Below, one piece after another: positions 30,371 through 40,978 of a DNA stretch of 64,000 nucleotides (its first letter is position 1; the number at the start of each line of letters is the position of its first letter). A program made the translations under genes and the position numbers. A model generated the notes under the pieces. It did not search any database, had not been told where the DNA came from, and saw nothing but the letters and a program-made list of their open reading frames with translations. Origin of the DNA: Phycicoccus sp. Soil748 (GTDB lineage: Bacteria; Actinomycetota; Actinomycetes; Actinomycetales; Dermatophilaceae); the NCBI RefSeq assembly GCF_001428025.1, contig NZ_LMSC01000005.1:30000-93999 (forward strand), given 5' to 3'.

Positions 30371-32179
30371 TTACGCGTCGTCGAGCGATTTGTCCCGCGA
30401 GCCGCCGCCGGTGACGGTGGTGGGGGACTCGTCACGCCACGACGCCCACAGCGCTGCATACGCGCCACCCGCGGCGACCAGCTCGTGGTGGGTGCCGATC
30501 TCGCTCACCAGGCCGTCCTCGACCACGGCGACGCGGTCGGCGTCGTGGGCCGTGTGCAGGCGGTGGGCGATGGCCACGACGGTGCGGCCCTGGACGACCG
30601 CCGCGAGCGACCGTTCGAGGTGCCGAGCGGCGCGCGGGTCGAGCAGCGACGTGGCCTCGTCGAGCACGAGCGTGTGCGGGTCGGCGAGGACGAGGCGCGC
30701 CAGGGCGAGCTGCTGCGACTGCGCCTCGTTGAGGGCGTGCCCACCGCTGCCGACGACGGTGTCGAGGCCGTCGGGGAGGCCGGCGGCCCACCCGAGCGCG
30801 TCAACGGCGTCGAGCGCCTGCTCGAGGTCGTCCCGTGACGCGCCCGGGCGGGCGAGCAACAGGTTGTCGGCGAGGGTGCCGACGAACACGTGGTGCTCCT
30901 GCGTCACCAGGGCCACCTCGCCGCGCAGCTCGGCGAGCTCGAGGTCGACGAGCGGCACGCCACCGACGTCGATGCGTCCCTCGCGGGGGCCGTCGACACC
31001 GGCCATCAGCCGGCCCAGGGTGGACTTGCCCGCGCCCGACGGCCCGACCACGGCCAGGCGCTCCCCGGGACGCAGCCCGAGGCTGACGCCGTGGAGCACG
31101 TCGTGGCCGGCGCGGTAGGCGTAGCGGACCTCGTCGACGGTCAGGTCGGAGCCGTCGGGGTGCTCGCCGGTCGCGCTGCGGTCCGGCGGGACCGACCCGA
31201 CGCCGATGACTCGGGCCAGGGAGGTCGCGCCCACCTGGATCTCGTCGAGCCAGCTGAGCACCTCGTCCAGCGGGCCCACCATCTGGTGCACGTAGAGCGT
31301 GACCGCGGTTGCCGCGCCGGCCGTGATGGAGCCGTTGACCGCCAGCCAGCCACCCCAGAGCACCGCGGCCGCGGTCGGCACCGAGTAGCCGAAGACGACC
31401 GACGGGAACCACCGCAGGCGCAGGCCGAGGGTGTAGCGCTCGGCGCGGTAGCACTCGGCCAGCGCCTCGTGGAACCTGTTGCGCCGCACCGGGGCCAGCG
31501 ACAGCGCGTCGATGGTGCGCGCCCCGTCGACCGTCTCCGCGACGACGCCGTTGAGCTCGGCGTAGGTCGCGCGCTCCCAGAGGTAGCCGTCGCCGGCGTA
31601 GCGCAGGTAGCGGCGAGTCGAGAACCAGTAGAACGGCAGCCCGGCAAGGATCGCGAGGCTCGCCAGCGGTGAGGTGAGCAACGAGGCGACGCCGGTCATC
31701 GCGATCGTCATGCTCGCCACGAACAGCGACGGGATCCCGAACCGCACGACGTGCGACAGGGCCTCCACGTCGTTGGTCGTCCGGGCCACGAGGTCACCGG
31801 TGCCGGCGCGCTCGACCGTGGACAGCGGCAGGTTGACCGCGCGCGCCACGAACTGCTCACGCAGCTCGGCGAAGACGGTCTCGCCGAGGATGAACGACAG
31901 CCGGCGCGCAGCCCAGGTCAGCCCGGTCTGGGCCACGACCGCGACGGCGAGGCCGACGGCGAGGCGGTCGACGGCGCCGCGGGTGCCGTGCCCGCTGACC
32001 TCGTCGACGAGCCGGCCCACGAGCCACGGCCCGGCCAGCGCTGCGAGCGCCGCGAGCGCGTGCAGGCCGAGCACCTGGCCGAGCAGGCGGCGGTGGGTGC
32101 CCATCAGCTGGCGCGTGTGCGCCCAGACCGCACGCGAGTCCGCGACGGGAAGGGTCCGCCGGGTGGGGTCGGTGTTCAC
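30371..32179 (-). CDS. ABC exporter half-transporter, subunit with intact Walker A
   Basis: A 602-residue fusion of six membrane helices (about residues 30-325) and a nucleotide-binding domain. Walker A is intact (GPSGAGKST, 379-387) and so is Walker B (LVLDEAT, about 504). The ABC signature is degenerate: LNEAQSQ replaces LSGGQ (483-489). The substrate is unknown; drug or lipid efflux is the usual role. The GTG at 32179 overlaps the stop of the partner subunit (GTGA), so the two halves are made in equal amounts and almost certainly form a heterodimer. Confidence 0.92.
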   Translation of the reverse strand: MNTDPTRRTLPVADSRAVWAHTRQLMGTHRRLLGQVLGLHALAALAALAGPWLVGRLVDEVSGHGTRGAVDRLAVGLAVAVVAQTGLTWAARRLSFILGETVFAELREQFVARAVNLPLSTVERAGTGDLVARTTNDVEALSHVVRFGIPSLFVASMTIAMTGVASLLTSPLASLAILAGLPFYWFSTRRYLRYAGDGYLWERATYAELNGVVAETVDGARTIDALSLAPVRRNRFHEALAECYRAERYTLGLRLRWFPSVVFGYSVPTAAAVLWGGWLAVNGSITAGAATAVTLYVHQMVGPLDEVLSWLDEIQVGATSLARVIGVGSVPPDRSATGEHPDGSDLTVDEVRYAYRAGHDVLHGVSLGLRPGERLAVVGPSGAGKSTLGRLMAGVDGPREGRIDVGGVPLVDLELAELRGEVALVTQEHHVFVGTLADNLLLARPGASRDDLEQALDAVDALGWAAGLPDGLDTVVGSGGHALNEAQSQQLALARLVLADPHTLVLDEATSLLDPRAARHLERSLAAVVQGRTVVAIAHRLHTAHDADRVAVVEDGLVSEIGTHHELVAAGGAYAALWASWRDESPTTVTGGGSRDKSLDDA

Positions 32180-33939
32180 GTCTCGTCCTCCTCTGCGCGC
32201 AGTACGACGTGGCGGTAGCCGGGGTGGTGGTCGATGAGGTCGCGGTGCGTGCCCCGTGCGCTGACCAGGCCGTCCTCAAGCAGGACGACCTCGTCGGCCC
32301 GCCCGAGCAGGAGCGGGCTGACCGTGGTGACCACGGTGGTGCGCCCGCGACGGTGCTCGGCGAGCCGGTCGGCCACTCGCGCCTCGGTGTGCGCGTCGAC
32401 CGCGCTCGTGGGCTCGACCAGCACGAGGACCGGGGCGTCGGTGAGCAGTGCCCGCGCCAGCGCGAGCCGCTGCCGCTGGCCGCCGGAGTAGGAGCGCCCG
32501 CGCTCCTCCACGGTGCCGTCCAGGCCGCCGGGCAGGGCGTCGAGCACGTCGAGCGCGCTGGCTGTCTCCAGGGCGGCCAGCACCCGGGCGTCGGCGTCGG
32601 CGGAGCGGTCGACGTCGGCGTTGGTGCCGGCGCGGTCGTCACCACGCCGGCCGAGGAGCTGGTCGCGCAGGACCCCGGTGAACAGCCGCGGATCGGGCTC
32701 GCTGACGACGACGTGGCGGCGCACGTCGCGGATGGGCAGGTCCTCGAGCCGCGTGCCACCCCAGGTCGTCTGGTGCGGGCCGGGGCCGTGCCTCCCGAGG
32801 CGGTCGGCCACGGCGGCCGACTCCTCCGGCCGGGCCGACACCAGGGCGGTGAGCCGCCCACCGCGGACGACGGTCCCGGACAGCGGGTCGACGAGGTCGG
32901 CGTCCGCGTCGGGCAGCGGCGCCATCGCGGGCCGTGCCTCGTCGTGGTCCGGCTGGACGGCCAGGACGCGCAGGATCTTGCCCGCGGCGATGTGCGCGCG
33001 GATGCCGCGGTCGACGACCTCGATGGCGGTCTGCAGCGGCATGGTGAGGAACGCGGTGTAGCCGTAGAACGCCACCAGCTGTCCCGCGCTCAGCCGTCCG
33101 TCGACTGCCTGCCGCGCGCCGAGCCAGGTGACGAGCACGACGAAGACGCCGGGCAGCAGCACCTGGGCCGAGTCGAGCGCGGCCTGGATGCCGGCCACGT
33201 GGACGCCGCGGTGACGCACGCGCTGCGACTGCTCCTCGTAACGGCGCAGGAAGGTCTGCTCGCCGCCGATGCCGCGCAGCACCCGCAGCCCCGCGACGGT
33301 GTCGGCGCCCAGGGTCGTCAGGCGGCCGGCCTCCTCGCGCTGCAGGGCCTGGCGACGCTGCAGCGGGCGGACGATGAGCGTGAGCCCGGCGAGCATGACC
33401 GGGCCGCCACCGAGGACCAGCAGGCCCAGCGGCGGTGACGCGGCGAGCAGGATCGCGCCGACGACGATGTAGCTGACGACCGCCCCCGCCAGCCGGCCCA
33501 TCGCGTCGTACACCCCACCGAGCCGCATGATGTCGTTGGCGAACACGGTGACGACCTCGCCCGACGGCATGACGCGGGTCAGCGCCGGGCCCGAGCGCTC
33601 GACGCCGTCGGCGGCGAGCTGGGCGCCACGGTAGGACGCGTAGAGCCAGTTGTGGACGGCGAAGAAGTGGCGCGCCGCAGCGGTGCCGGCAGCCACGGCG
33701 CCGAGGCCGAGCAGCACGAGTGCCCAGCGCACCAGCCCGCCGACGTCACCGGGGACGATGCCCTCGTCGACGCCCCGGCCGAGCGCCGCGGGGATCAGGG
33801 CCAGCGACACCATCCACACCATCCCGGCGAGCATCCCCAGCACCTGGGTGCGCCACTGCTCCCGGGCGCCCCAAACCATGAAGCGCAGCGTGCTGCGGGT
33901 GTCGGGGCGGCCGGGGTCCGGGAACGGGATCTGGCGCAT
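32176..33939 (-). CDS. ABC exporter half-transporter, subunit with lost Walker A
   Basis: A 587-residue transmembrane-plus-NBD protein. The signature motif is perfect (YSGGQRQRLALARAL, from 484). The Walker A position reads SARPEES (368-374) with no lysine, the Q-loop Gln is Glu (SEPDPRLF), and the Walker B Asp is Val (LVLVEP) while the following Glu is kept. Its own ATP site is therefore dead, but its signature can complete the site on the partner subunit. The ATG at 33939 precedes RQIPFPDPG; an earlier in-frame codon at 34032 lies in the divergent promoter region. Confidence 0.9.
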   Translation of the reverse strand: MRQIPFPDPGRPDTRSTLRFMVWGAREQWRTQVLGMLAGMVWMVSLALIPAALGRGVDEGIVPGDVGGLVRWALVLLGLGAVAAGTAAARHFFAVHNWLYASYRGAQLAADGVERSGPALTRVMPSGEVVTVFANDIMRLGGVYDAMGRLAGAVVSYIVVGAILLAASPPLGLLVLGGGPVMLAGLTLIVRPLQRRQALQREEAGRLTTLGADTVAGLRVLRGIGGEQTFLRRYEEQSQRVRHRGVHVAGIQAALDSAQVLLPGVFVVLVTWLGARQAVDGRLSAGQLVAFYGYTAFLTMPLQTAIEVVDRGIRAHIAAGKILRVLAVQPDHDEARPAMAPLPDADADLVDPLSGTVVRGGRLTALVSARPEESAAVADRLGRHGPGPHQTTWGGTRLEDLPIRDVRRHVVVSEPDPRLFTGVLRDQLLGRRGDDRAGTNADVDRSADADARVLAALETASALDVLDALPGGLDGTVEERGRSYSGGQRQRLALARALLTDAPVLVLVEPTSAVDAHTEARVADRLAEHRRGRTTVVTTVSPLLLGRADEVVLLEDGLVSARGTHRDLIDHHPGYRHVVLRAEEDET

Positions 33940-34026
33940 CAGGGATCCACGGTATGGCGCGGCCGCCCACCGCCGACACCGGTTTTCCCGCGGTGCGCCT
34001 CCGCCGAGGACCCGGCCATGGCTGCC

Positions 34027-34032
34027 TACCAT
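34027..34032 (+). promoter_or_regulatory. Leaderless -10 box of the beta-propeller gene
   Basis: TACCAT, 6 nt (GACGGC), GTG at 34039. It lies in a 99-bp region divergent from the ABC operon. Confidence 0.5.
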
Positions 34033-34038
34033 GACGGC

Positions 34039-35337
34039 GTGTCAGCTCCGGCGCCCACGCGCAAGGCCCGCCTGGAGGCCAAGTACGTGCGCCGCCGCAT
34101 CGTCGCGGGCACGCTCGCGGTCGGCCTGCTGGGTGCCGCGTCGTTCGGGGTGAGCCAGCTGGCCGGGCTCCTCGGCGGCGACCGGGCGGAGGCAGCATCC
34201 ACCTCGGCCAAGCCGGCGGCCGCGTCGCACACCACCGCGCCGGACCCCCACGCCGCCCCGCTCGTCAAGGCTCCGCGGCCGAGCCCGGCGACACCGCAGG
34301 GCGCGCTGGGGTCGAACTCGGGTGAGACCGCCCTGGTCCGCACGATGCGCCTCACCGGCGACCTGACCCCCAAGTCGGTCGTGGCGTCGCCGAAGGGCGT
34401 CGTCGTGGCGCAGAACATGATGTACCGCCACACCGTCTCGGCGTTCCGCGCCGACGGCGCCCTGCTGGCGACCATCGACGACGCCGTCGACCTCGGGTCG
34501 TTCGGGATCAAGGGCCACCCCGGCACGACGAAGGGCGCGCCGGTGGAGGCGGCGTTCACGGCCGACGGCCGCCATGCCTGGGTGTCCAACTACTCGATGT
34601 TCGGCTCCGGCTACGGGCCCGAGGGGCTCGACAGCTGCGCGGCCGGCGACGGCACCTCGACCAGCACCGTCTACCGCATCGACACCGGCACCTTCGCCAT
34701 CGACCGCGTGGTCGAGGTGGGTGCCGTGCCCAAGTACGTCGCCGTCACCCCGGACGACAGGACCGTCCTGGTCACCAACTGGTGCAGCTGGGACCTGTCG
34801 GTCATCGACGTCGCGAGCAACCGACAGGTCGCGCGCATCCCGCTCGGCGGCCACTACCCGCGTGGCATCGTCGTCTCCCCGGACAGCCGCACCGCGTACG
34901 TCGCGCTCATGGGCTCCGACCGCATCGTCACCGTCGACCTGCGCACCCGTCAGGTGCGGCCGTATTCCACCACGGGCGACGGCCCGCGCCACCTCGTCCT
35001 CAGCCCGGACGCGAGGTACCTGTACGTCACCAACAACGGGGCCGGCACGGTGAGCAAGCTGGACCGCGCCACCGGCCGCGTGCTCGCCACGACCCGCGTG
35101 GGCCAGCAGCCGCGCTCGCTGGCCATCGCGCGCGACGGGCAGGCCCTGTACTCGGTGAACTACGAGTCGTCGTCGGTGAGCAAGCTGCGCACCTCCGACC
35201 TGAAGGTGGTGCAGACGGTGCCGACCGACCAGCACCCCATCGGCATCACCTACGAGCCGACCCGCAAGGCGGTCTGGGTCGCCTGCTACGGCGGGAGCAT
35301 CCTCGTCTTCGACGACTCGAGGCGTCCCGTAACCTGA
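34039..35337 (+). CDS. YncE-like (YVTN) beta-propeller protein, membrane-anchored
   Basis: A 432-residue protein with a short basic N-terminus, one membrane segment (about residues 22-45, VAGTLAVGLLGAASFGVSQL region), a Pro/Ala-rich linker and a six- or seven-bladed propeller. The blades repeat patterns such as PKYVAVTPDDRTVLVTNW and PRHLVLSPDARYLYVTNN. It is probably extracytoplasmic; the ligand is unknown. The GTG start is set by the leaderless box. Its stop codon overlaps the -10 box of the next gene. Confidence 0.85.
   Translation: MSAPAPTRKARLEAKYVRRRIVAGTLAVGLLGAASFGVSQLAGLLGGDRAEAASTSAKPAAASHTTAPDPHAAPLVKAPRPSPATPQGALGSNSGETALVRTMRLTGDLTPKSVVASPKGVVVAQNMMYRHTVSAFRADGALLATIDDAVDLGSFGIKGHPGTTKGAPVEAAFTADGRHAWVSNYSMFGSGYGPEGLDSCAAGDGTSTSTVYRIDTGTFAIDRVVEVGAVPKYVAVTPDDRTVLVTNWCSWDLSVIDVASNRQVARIPLGGHYPRGIVVSPDSRTAYVALMGSDRIVTVDLRTRQVRPYSTTGDGPRHLVLSPDARYLYVTNNGAGTVSKLDRATGRVLATTRVGQQPRSLAIARDGQALYSVNYESSSVSKLRTSDLKVVQTVPTDQHPIGITYEPTRKAVWVACYGGSILVFDDSRRPVT
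35330..35335 (+). promoter_or_regulatory. Leaderless -10 box of the SURF1 gene
   Basis: TAACCT, 6 nt (GACGAG), GTG at 35342. The T of the preceding gene's TGA is the last base of the box. Confidence 0.5.
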
Positions 35338-35341
35338 CGAG

Positions 35342-36142
35342 GTGCTGCGAACCGCCCTCAAGCCTCGCTGGCTGGGCCTGTTCGCCCTGCTGGTGCTCCT
35401 GGTCGTGACGTTCGTGCAGCTCGGGTTCTGGCAGCTCCACGTCGCCCAGGACAAGGGCCTCGCCGACGCCCTGCGCCACGCGCGCGACGCCCGGCCCACG
35501 GCCATCGACACCGTCGTGGGACCGCACCAGAAGTTCCCCAACCCGCAGTCCAACCGCGCGGTCACCGCCGTCGGCACGTATGCCGCGTCGGAGCAGTTCC
35601 TGGTCGGCCCGCGCCGCCTCGACGGCCGCACCGGCTGGTGGGTCGTCACGCCGATCGTGGTCGAGGAGACCGGGGCGCGGCTGGCAGTGGTGCGCGGGTT
35701 CGCGACCGACCCTGCCGCCGCGGCCGCCATCCCGGCGGGACGCATCGAGGTCGAGGGCAGCCTGGCGCCGGGGGAGTCGCCCACGCCGGCACCGTCGGGC
35801 TCGGCCGCCCGCGCGGGCGGCCTCGAGGTGCTCGGCTCGTTGGACCTGTCGATCCTGGTCAACAGGTGGCCTGGGGACCTCTACAACGCGTTCGTCTTTG
35901 CCCAGACCGAGCGCACGCCGACCGGTGCCGGGGTGCCTGCGACTGCGGGCCTGCAGCACGTGCCGCCGCCGGAGGTGACGGGCGGGCTGAAGTGGCGCAA
36001 CGCGACCTACGCGCTGCAGTGGTGGGTCTTCGCCGGCTTCGCCGTGTTCATGTGGTTCAGGATGGTGCGCGATGATGCGCACCGGGAGCGAGAGGCCCGC
36101 GAGCAGCGCGAGCCGACCCGAGTCGAGGAGAGCACCGCGTGA
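35342..36142 (+). CDS. SURF1-family protein, cytochrome oxidase assembly
   Basis: A 266-residue membrane protein with two helices bounding an outer domain: residues about 10-35 (LGLFALLVLLVVTFVQLGFW) and about 220-240 (ALQWWVFAGFAVFMWFRMV). Diagnostic SURF1 positions are LGFWQLHVAQDK after the first helix and the GWWVVTPIV and RGFATD strands. The family helps insert haem into the terminal oxidase. The stop overlaps the GTG of the DUF3817 gene (GTGA). Confidence 0.9.
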   Translation: MLRTALKPRWLGLFALLVLLVVTFVQLGFWQLHVAQDKGLADALRHARDARPTAIDTVVGPHQKFPNPQSNRAVTAVGTYAASEQFLVGPRRLDGRTGWWVVTPIVVEETGARLAVVRGFATDPAAAAAIPAGRIEVEGSLAPGESPTPAPSGSAARAGGLEVLGSLDLSILVNRWPGDLYNAFVFAQTERTPTGAGVPATAGLQHVPPPEVTGGLKWRNATYALQWWVFAGFAVFMWFRMVRDDAHREREAREQREPTRVEESTA

Positions 36143-36486
36143 GCGAAACCGTGGGTCAGGTCAAGGACGTCGAGGCGGCTGAGAAGGCGCTGAAGTTCTT
36201 CAAGGTGATGGCCTTCGTCGTCGGCATCGGGCTGCTGCTGCTCGTCCTTGAGATCGTGCTGCACTACGGCTTCAGCAACGACGCGCTGGCCTGGTGGCCG
36301 CAGCCGCATGGGTTCATCTACATGGTCTACCTCGTGGCGACGGCCAACCTGGGGTTCAAGATGGGCTGGTCGCTGGGACGCATGGTGCTGGTGATGCTCG
36401 CCGGCGTCGTGCCGTTCCTGTCGTTCTGGGCCGAGCGCAAGGTCGCCGCCGAGGTCGAGGGTCAGCTCGCCACCGCCCGCCGGTAG
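36139..36486 (+). CDS. DUF3817 small membrane protein
   Basis: A 115-residue protein with three hydrophobic segments: [38 protein letters not shown] and [20 protein letters not shown]. This pattern, ending [10 protein letters not shown], is typical of DUF3817. Function is unknown; it is often beside guaA or SURF1 genes in actinobacteria. It overlaps the SURF1 gene by 4 nt. Its TAG stop is the first part of the guaA -10 box. Confidence 0.85.
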   Translation: MSETVGQVKDVEAAEKALKFFKVMAFVVGIGLLLLVLEIVLHYGFSNDALAWWPQPHGFIYMVYLVATANLGFKMGWSLGRMVLVMLAGVVPFLSFWAERKVAAEVEGQLATARR

Positions 36487-36489
36487 CCT
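36484..36489 (+). promoter_or_regulatory. Leaderless -10 box of guaA
   Basis: TAGCCT, 7 nt (TGCCACC), GTG at 36497. The first three bases are the stop codon of the upstream gene. Confidence 0.55.
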
Positions 36490-36496
36490 TGCCACC

Positions 36497-38203
<1,707 letters not shown>

Positions 38204-38210
38204 CGACGGC

Positions 38211-38945
38211 GTGCGCCTGAGGGGTGACGCCCTCGCGGCGCTGGAGGACAAGGCGAGCCGTGCGGTCATGCGGCACGTCCTGATCGGGCCGCCCCTCAAG
38301 CTGTTCACCGGGCTGCACGTCGAGGGACGGTCGAACGTCCCCCGAGAAGGGGCGCTGATCGTCGCCTCCAACCACCTGTCGTTCATCGACTCGATCGTCA
38401 TCCCGCTCGCCGCCAGGCGGCAGGTGCACTTCCTCGGCAAGGCCGAGTACTTCCAGGGCAGCGGTCTCCGCGGGGCCGCCGTGCGCTGGTTCCACTCGAC
38501 CGCCGGCACGATCCCGGTGGACCGGTCCGACCCGCGTGCTGCTGCCGCCTCGCTGGAGCTCGCCGAGGAGGTGCTGCGGAGCGGGGAGGGGTTCGGGGTC
38601 TACCCCGAAGGCACCCGCTCGCCCGACGGTCGCCTCCACCGCGGCCGGACCGGCGTCGCCCGTATGGCGCTCAGCACCGGGGCTGTCCTGCTTCCGTGTG
38701 CGGTCACGGGGACCGACAAGGTGCAGCCGGCGGGGTCGAACGGGTTCCGTCCGGGCAAGGTGACGGTGCGGTTCGGTCGGCCGGTTGATGTGGCTGGGCT
38801 GGCTGTCCGCTACCAGAAGGCAGCGCTGCTCCGGGCGGTCACGGACGCGACCATGGACGCCATCGCGGAGTTGTCGGGACAGGAGCGGTCGGGGTTGTAC
38901 GCCTCAGACGTCAAGGCCGCGCTCGAGTCGACGCAGCAGGACTAG
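38211..38945 (+). CDS. 1-acyl-sn-glycerol-3-phosphate acyltransferase (PlsC family)
   Basis: A 244-residue lysophosphatidate acyltransferase for phospholipid synthesis. The catalytic block is NHLSFIDSIV (His and Asp), and the phosphate-binding block is YPEGTRSPDG; GTIPVDRSD lies between. It starts with GTG at 38211, 7 nt after guaA, so it is probably on the same transcript. It is the last clearly core gene before the less GC-rich accessory stretch. Confidence 0.9.
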   Translation: MRLRGDALAALEDKASRAVMRHVLIGPPLKLFTGLHVEGRSNVPREGALIVASNHLSFIDSIVIPLAARRQVHFLGKAEYFQGSGLRGAAVRWFHSTAGTIPVDRSDPRAAAASLELAEEVLRSGEGFGVYPEGTRSPDGRLHRGRTGVARMALSTGAVLLPCAVTGTDKVQPAGSNGFRPGKVTVRFGRPVDVAGLAVRYQKAALLRAVTDATMDAIAELSGQERSGLYASDVKAALESTQQD

Positions 38946-39116
38946 CCGAGTCGAGCTACATCCGGCCCGTGCGGGTGCGCCCACACCGCCGCAAGAACCA
39001 CCTTTGGTCCTCTCACCATGACGACGTCAGTACTTGGTCCTTCAGTGAGCTGCTCTGGGCAGCACCGGCCCCCAAGCCCCTTGTGCCTCGTTCACGCCGG
39101 GGAGGACAGTTGATAA

Positions 39117-40289
39117 GTGATTTCGGTGCGAGGCCGTCCTCGTTGGGGGTGGTCGGGTGGCCGTAGGGGCCGTCGGTGGGTGGTGTTGGTGGCCGTTCTG
39201 GCTCTAGCGATGCCTGGTTGTGACCAGCATCGGCGATCGGGTCAGGCAACCTCATCGATCTCGGCTTCCGCTCGGGTTGCCGCGGCGGTCGAAGCCGACT
39301 TCAGCAGGTACGTCGGCGACAACGAGATCAGCGCCATCGTCGTGACGGTCGACGGCCGCCCACTCTTCGAGCGCTACTACGACACAACGGCCGAGGAGTC
39401 GCGAAGCGTCTTCGGGATCACTTCTTGCGTTATGGGCACCCTGATCGGTCAAGCGATAGGCGAAGGCCGCCTGCGCCTAGAGGATCGGCTGTCGGACCTG
39501 CTGCCCAAGTACGCCACCCAGATGACACCACGGGTGGCCGGCGTGACCCTACGCCAGCTGTTGACGATGACCGGCGGCTTCCCCATCACCAACGATGTGA
39601 GCGCATACGCACAGATGGTCCGCTCGAAGGACTGGATCCGGTTCATCCTCGCCCATCAGGACGGGGTGCCCGGCAAAGAGTTCATCTACTCCGACTTTGC
39701 CGCGCACCTGCTGTCACCGATCCTGGAGCAGGCCACCGGCCAGCGCGTGCTGGAGTACGCCCGATCGCATCTGTTCGACCCCTTGGGCATACCAAGTAGG
39801 CCCGCCGTCCAGCCCGTCGCGACCGGCCGGTACGTGGGTGAGTTCAATCGTGCCCGCTTCGCCTGGCCAACGGACCCGCAAGGGTTCACGTTGGGCTTCA
39901 CCCACCTGAAGATCACCCCCCGCGACATGGCCAAGCTCGGACAGTTGTATCTGCAACAAGGGCAATGGCGCGGCAAGCAGATCGTTCCCGCAGAGTGGAT
40001 CCATCAGGCCACCATGGTCCAGGGTTCTGCCGCCCCCACGGGGTACGGCTACTTATGGTCCGTCCGCCTCACCGACGGAACACCCGCCTTCGACGCCAAG
40101 GCTCTGGGCGGTCAGATGATCCAAGTCATCCCCCAACGCCGCCTCGTGGTCGTCATCTCGAGCCGTGTCGACCTGACCACATACACATCCGATCTGAGCG
40201 CAGGAGACCTGCAACGGCTCGCCGTCACGATCTTTCGAGCGGTCGGGACCTCTACCCGCTCTGCCCGACCCCTGCCCACCACTAGATAG
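39117..40289 (+). CDS. Beta-lactamase-fold lipoprotein lacking the catalytic Ser and Lys
   Basis: A 390-residue member of the class C beta-lactamase/PBP-like serine hydrolase family with a lipoprotein signal ending AMPGC (Cys35). In active relatives the SxxK motif lies in a segment like YSVTKSVTSTLIG. Here that segment is FGITSCVMGTLIG, so the nucleophile Ser is Gly100 and the Lys is Ser103. YSD stands where YxN is expected (YSDFAAHLL), and GGQMIQVIP remains. It is probably a non-enzymatic binder. The GTG start is tentative. Local GC content is below that of the core genes. Confidence 0.75.
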   Translation: MISVRGRPRWGWSGGRRGRRWVVLVAVLALAMPGCDQHRRSGQATSSISASARVAAAVEADFSRYVGDNEISAIVVTVDGRPLFERYYDTTAEESRSVFGITSCVMGTLIGQAIGEGRLRLEDRLSDLLPKYATQMTPRVAGVTLRQLLTMTGGFPITNDVSAYAQMVRSKDWIRFILAHQDGVPGKEFIYSDFAAHLLSPILEQATGQRVLEYARSHLFDPLGIPSRPAVQPVATGRYVGEFNRARFAWPTDPQGFTLGFTHLKITPRDMAKLGQLYLQQGQWRGKQIVPAEWIHQATMVQGSAAPTGYGYLWSVRLTDGTPAFDAKALGGQMIQVIPQRRLVVVISSRVDLTTYTSDLSAGDLQRLAVTIFRAVGTSTRSARPLPTTR

Positions 40290-40978
40290 CGACGTGCCTA
40301 AGCCAAGCGCTGCAGGCGAAGTCGCCCTACCATCTGCGACCAGCTGACCGAGACATGTCTTTCCAGTCCTCCAGTTTCGAGCGCTACCCAGGCACGCTGA
40401 CAGCCTGGACACTTCCTCACGAGGGCCGTCGCGCTTCTCTTTGCTTCTGCTTGTCAACGGGCTTGCGCCGCACACCAACGATCGCGCAGGGAGCACGCAG
40501 AAGGTGAATGACGCGCTGCGGGACGGCTGCAGTTGCGTGCGCGGACAGCCGAGACTCAACTCGCCCGACAGGTTAAAGGCCGTGCGGTCCTACCGAAGGG
40601 GTTCGCCAACCTGACCAGCGTCATCGGCGTCCTCGGCGCACTCGGCGCACTCGGCAACGCCGGCATCCCCCCGGCGGCCGGTGACCTACCGGCCGCGGCT
40701 CGCATGGCGCTGAAGGCCTTTGCACCCTTACCGGAGTCGTCTCGTCGCGCCGATGGGCGTAGGCCGCGCCAGTTGGTTCACCGGGATATGTGGCGCGTCA
40801 GCGGTTGAGCACCTGGGGGTCCTGCGTGAGGTCGGTCGCGCAGGGCCCGACGCACAGGGGTAGCGACGCCTCTGCCTTTCCTGGGGGGAGGCGTCGCTCT
40901 GCCCCGGGCAGCGGGGACGTTCCCGTGCTGTCGAGGCAGAGCAAGGTCGAGCAGACCGAGCATCTGGTCGACGCCGCC
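40290..40978. other. Gene-poor stretch, 689 bp
   Basis: Apart from the hairpin at 40862-40898 I see no convincing gene. A 91-codon frame at 40533-40808 has no ribosome site and no recognisable homology. Confidence 0.5.
40862..40898 (-). terminator. Terminator of the 40979-42151 gene
   Basis: An 11-bp perfect stem (AGCGACGCCTC at 40862-40872 with its complement at 40888-40898) and 15-nt loop, 80 bp after the minus-strand stop. Confidence 0.55.

Noticed and set aside
38976-39060. Repeated TTGGTCCT-like strings at the start of the accessory island as an attachment site
   Set aside because: Only about 8 bp, no integrase and no matching copy found at the other end.
40533-40808. 91-codon plus-strand frame with a Gly/Ala/Leu segment
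   Set aside because: No ribosome site, no homologue recognised, codon use unlike genes.
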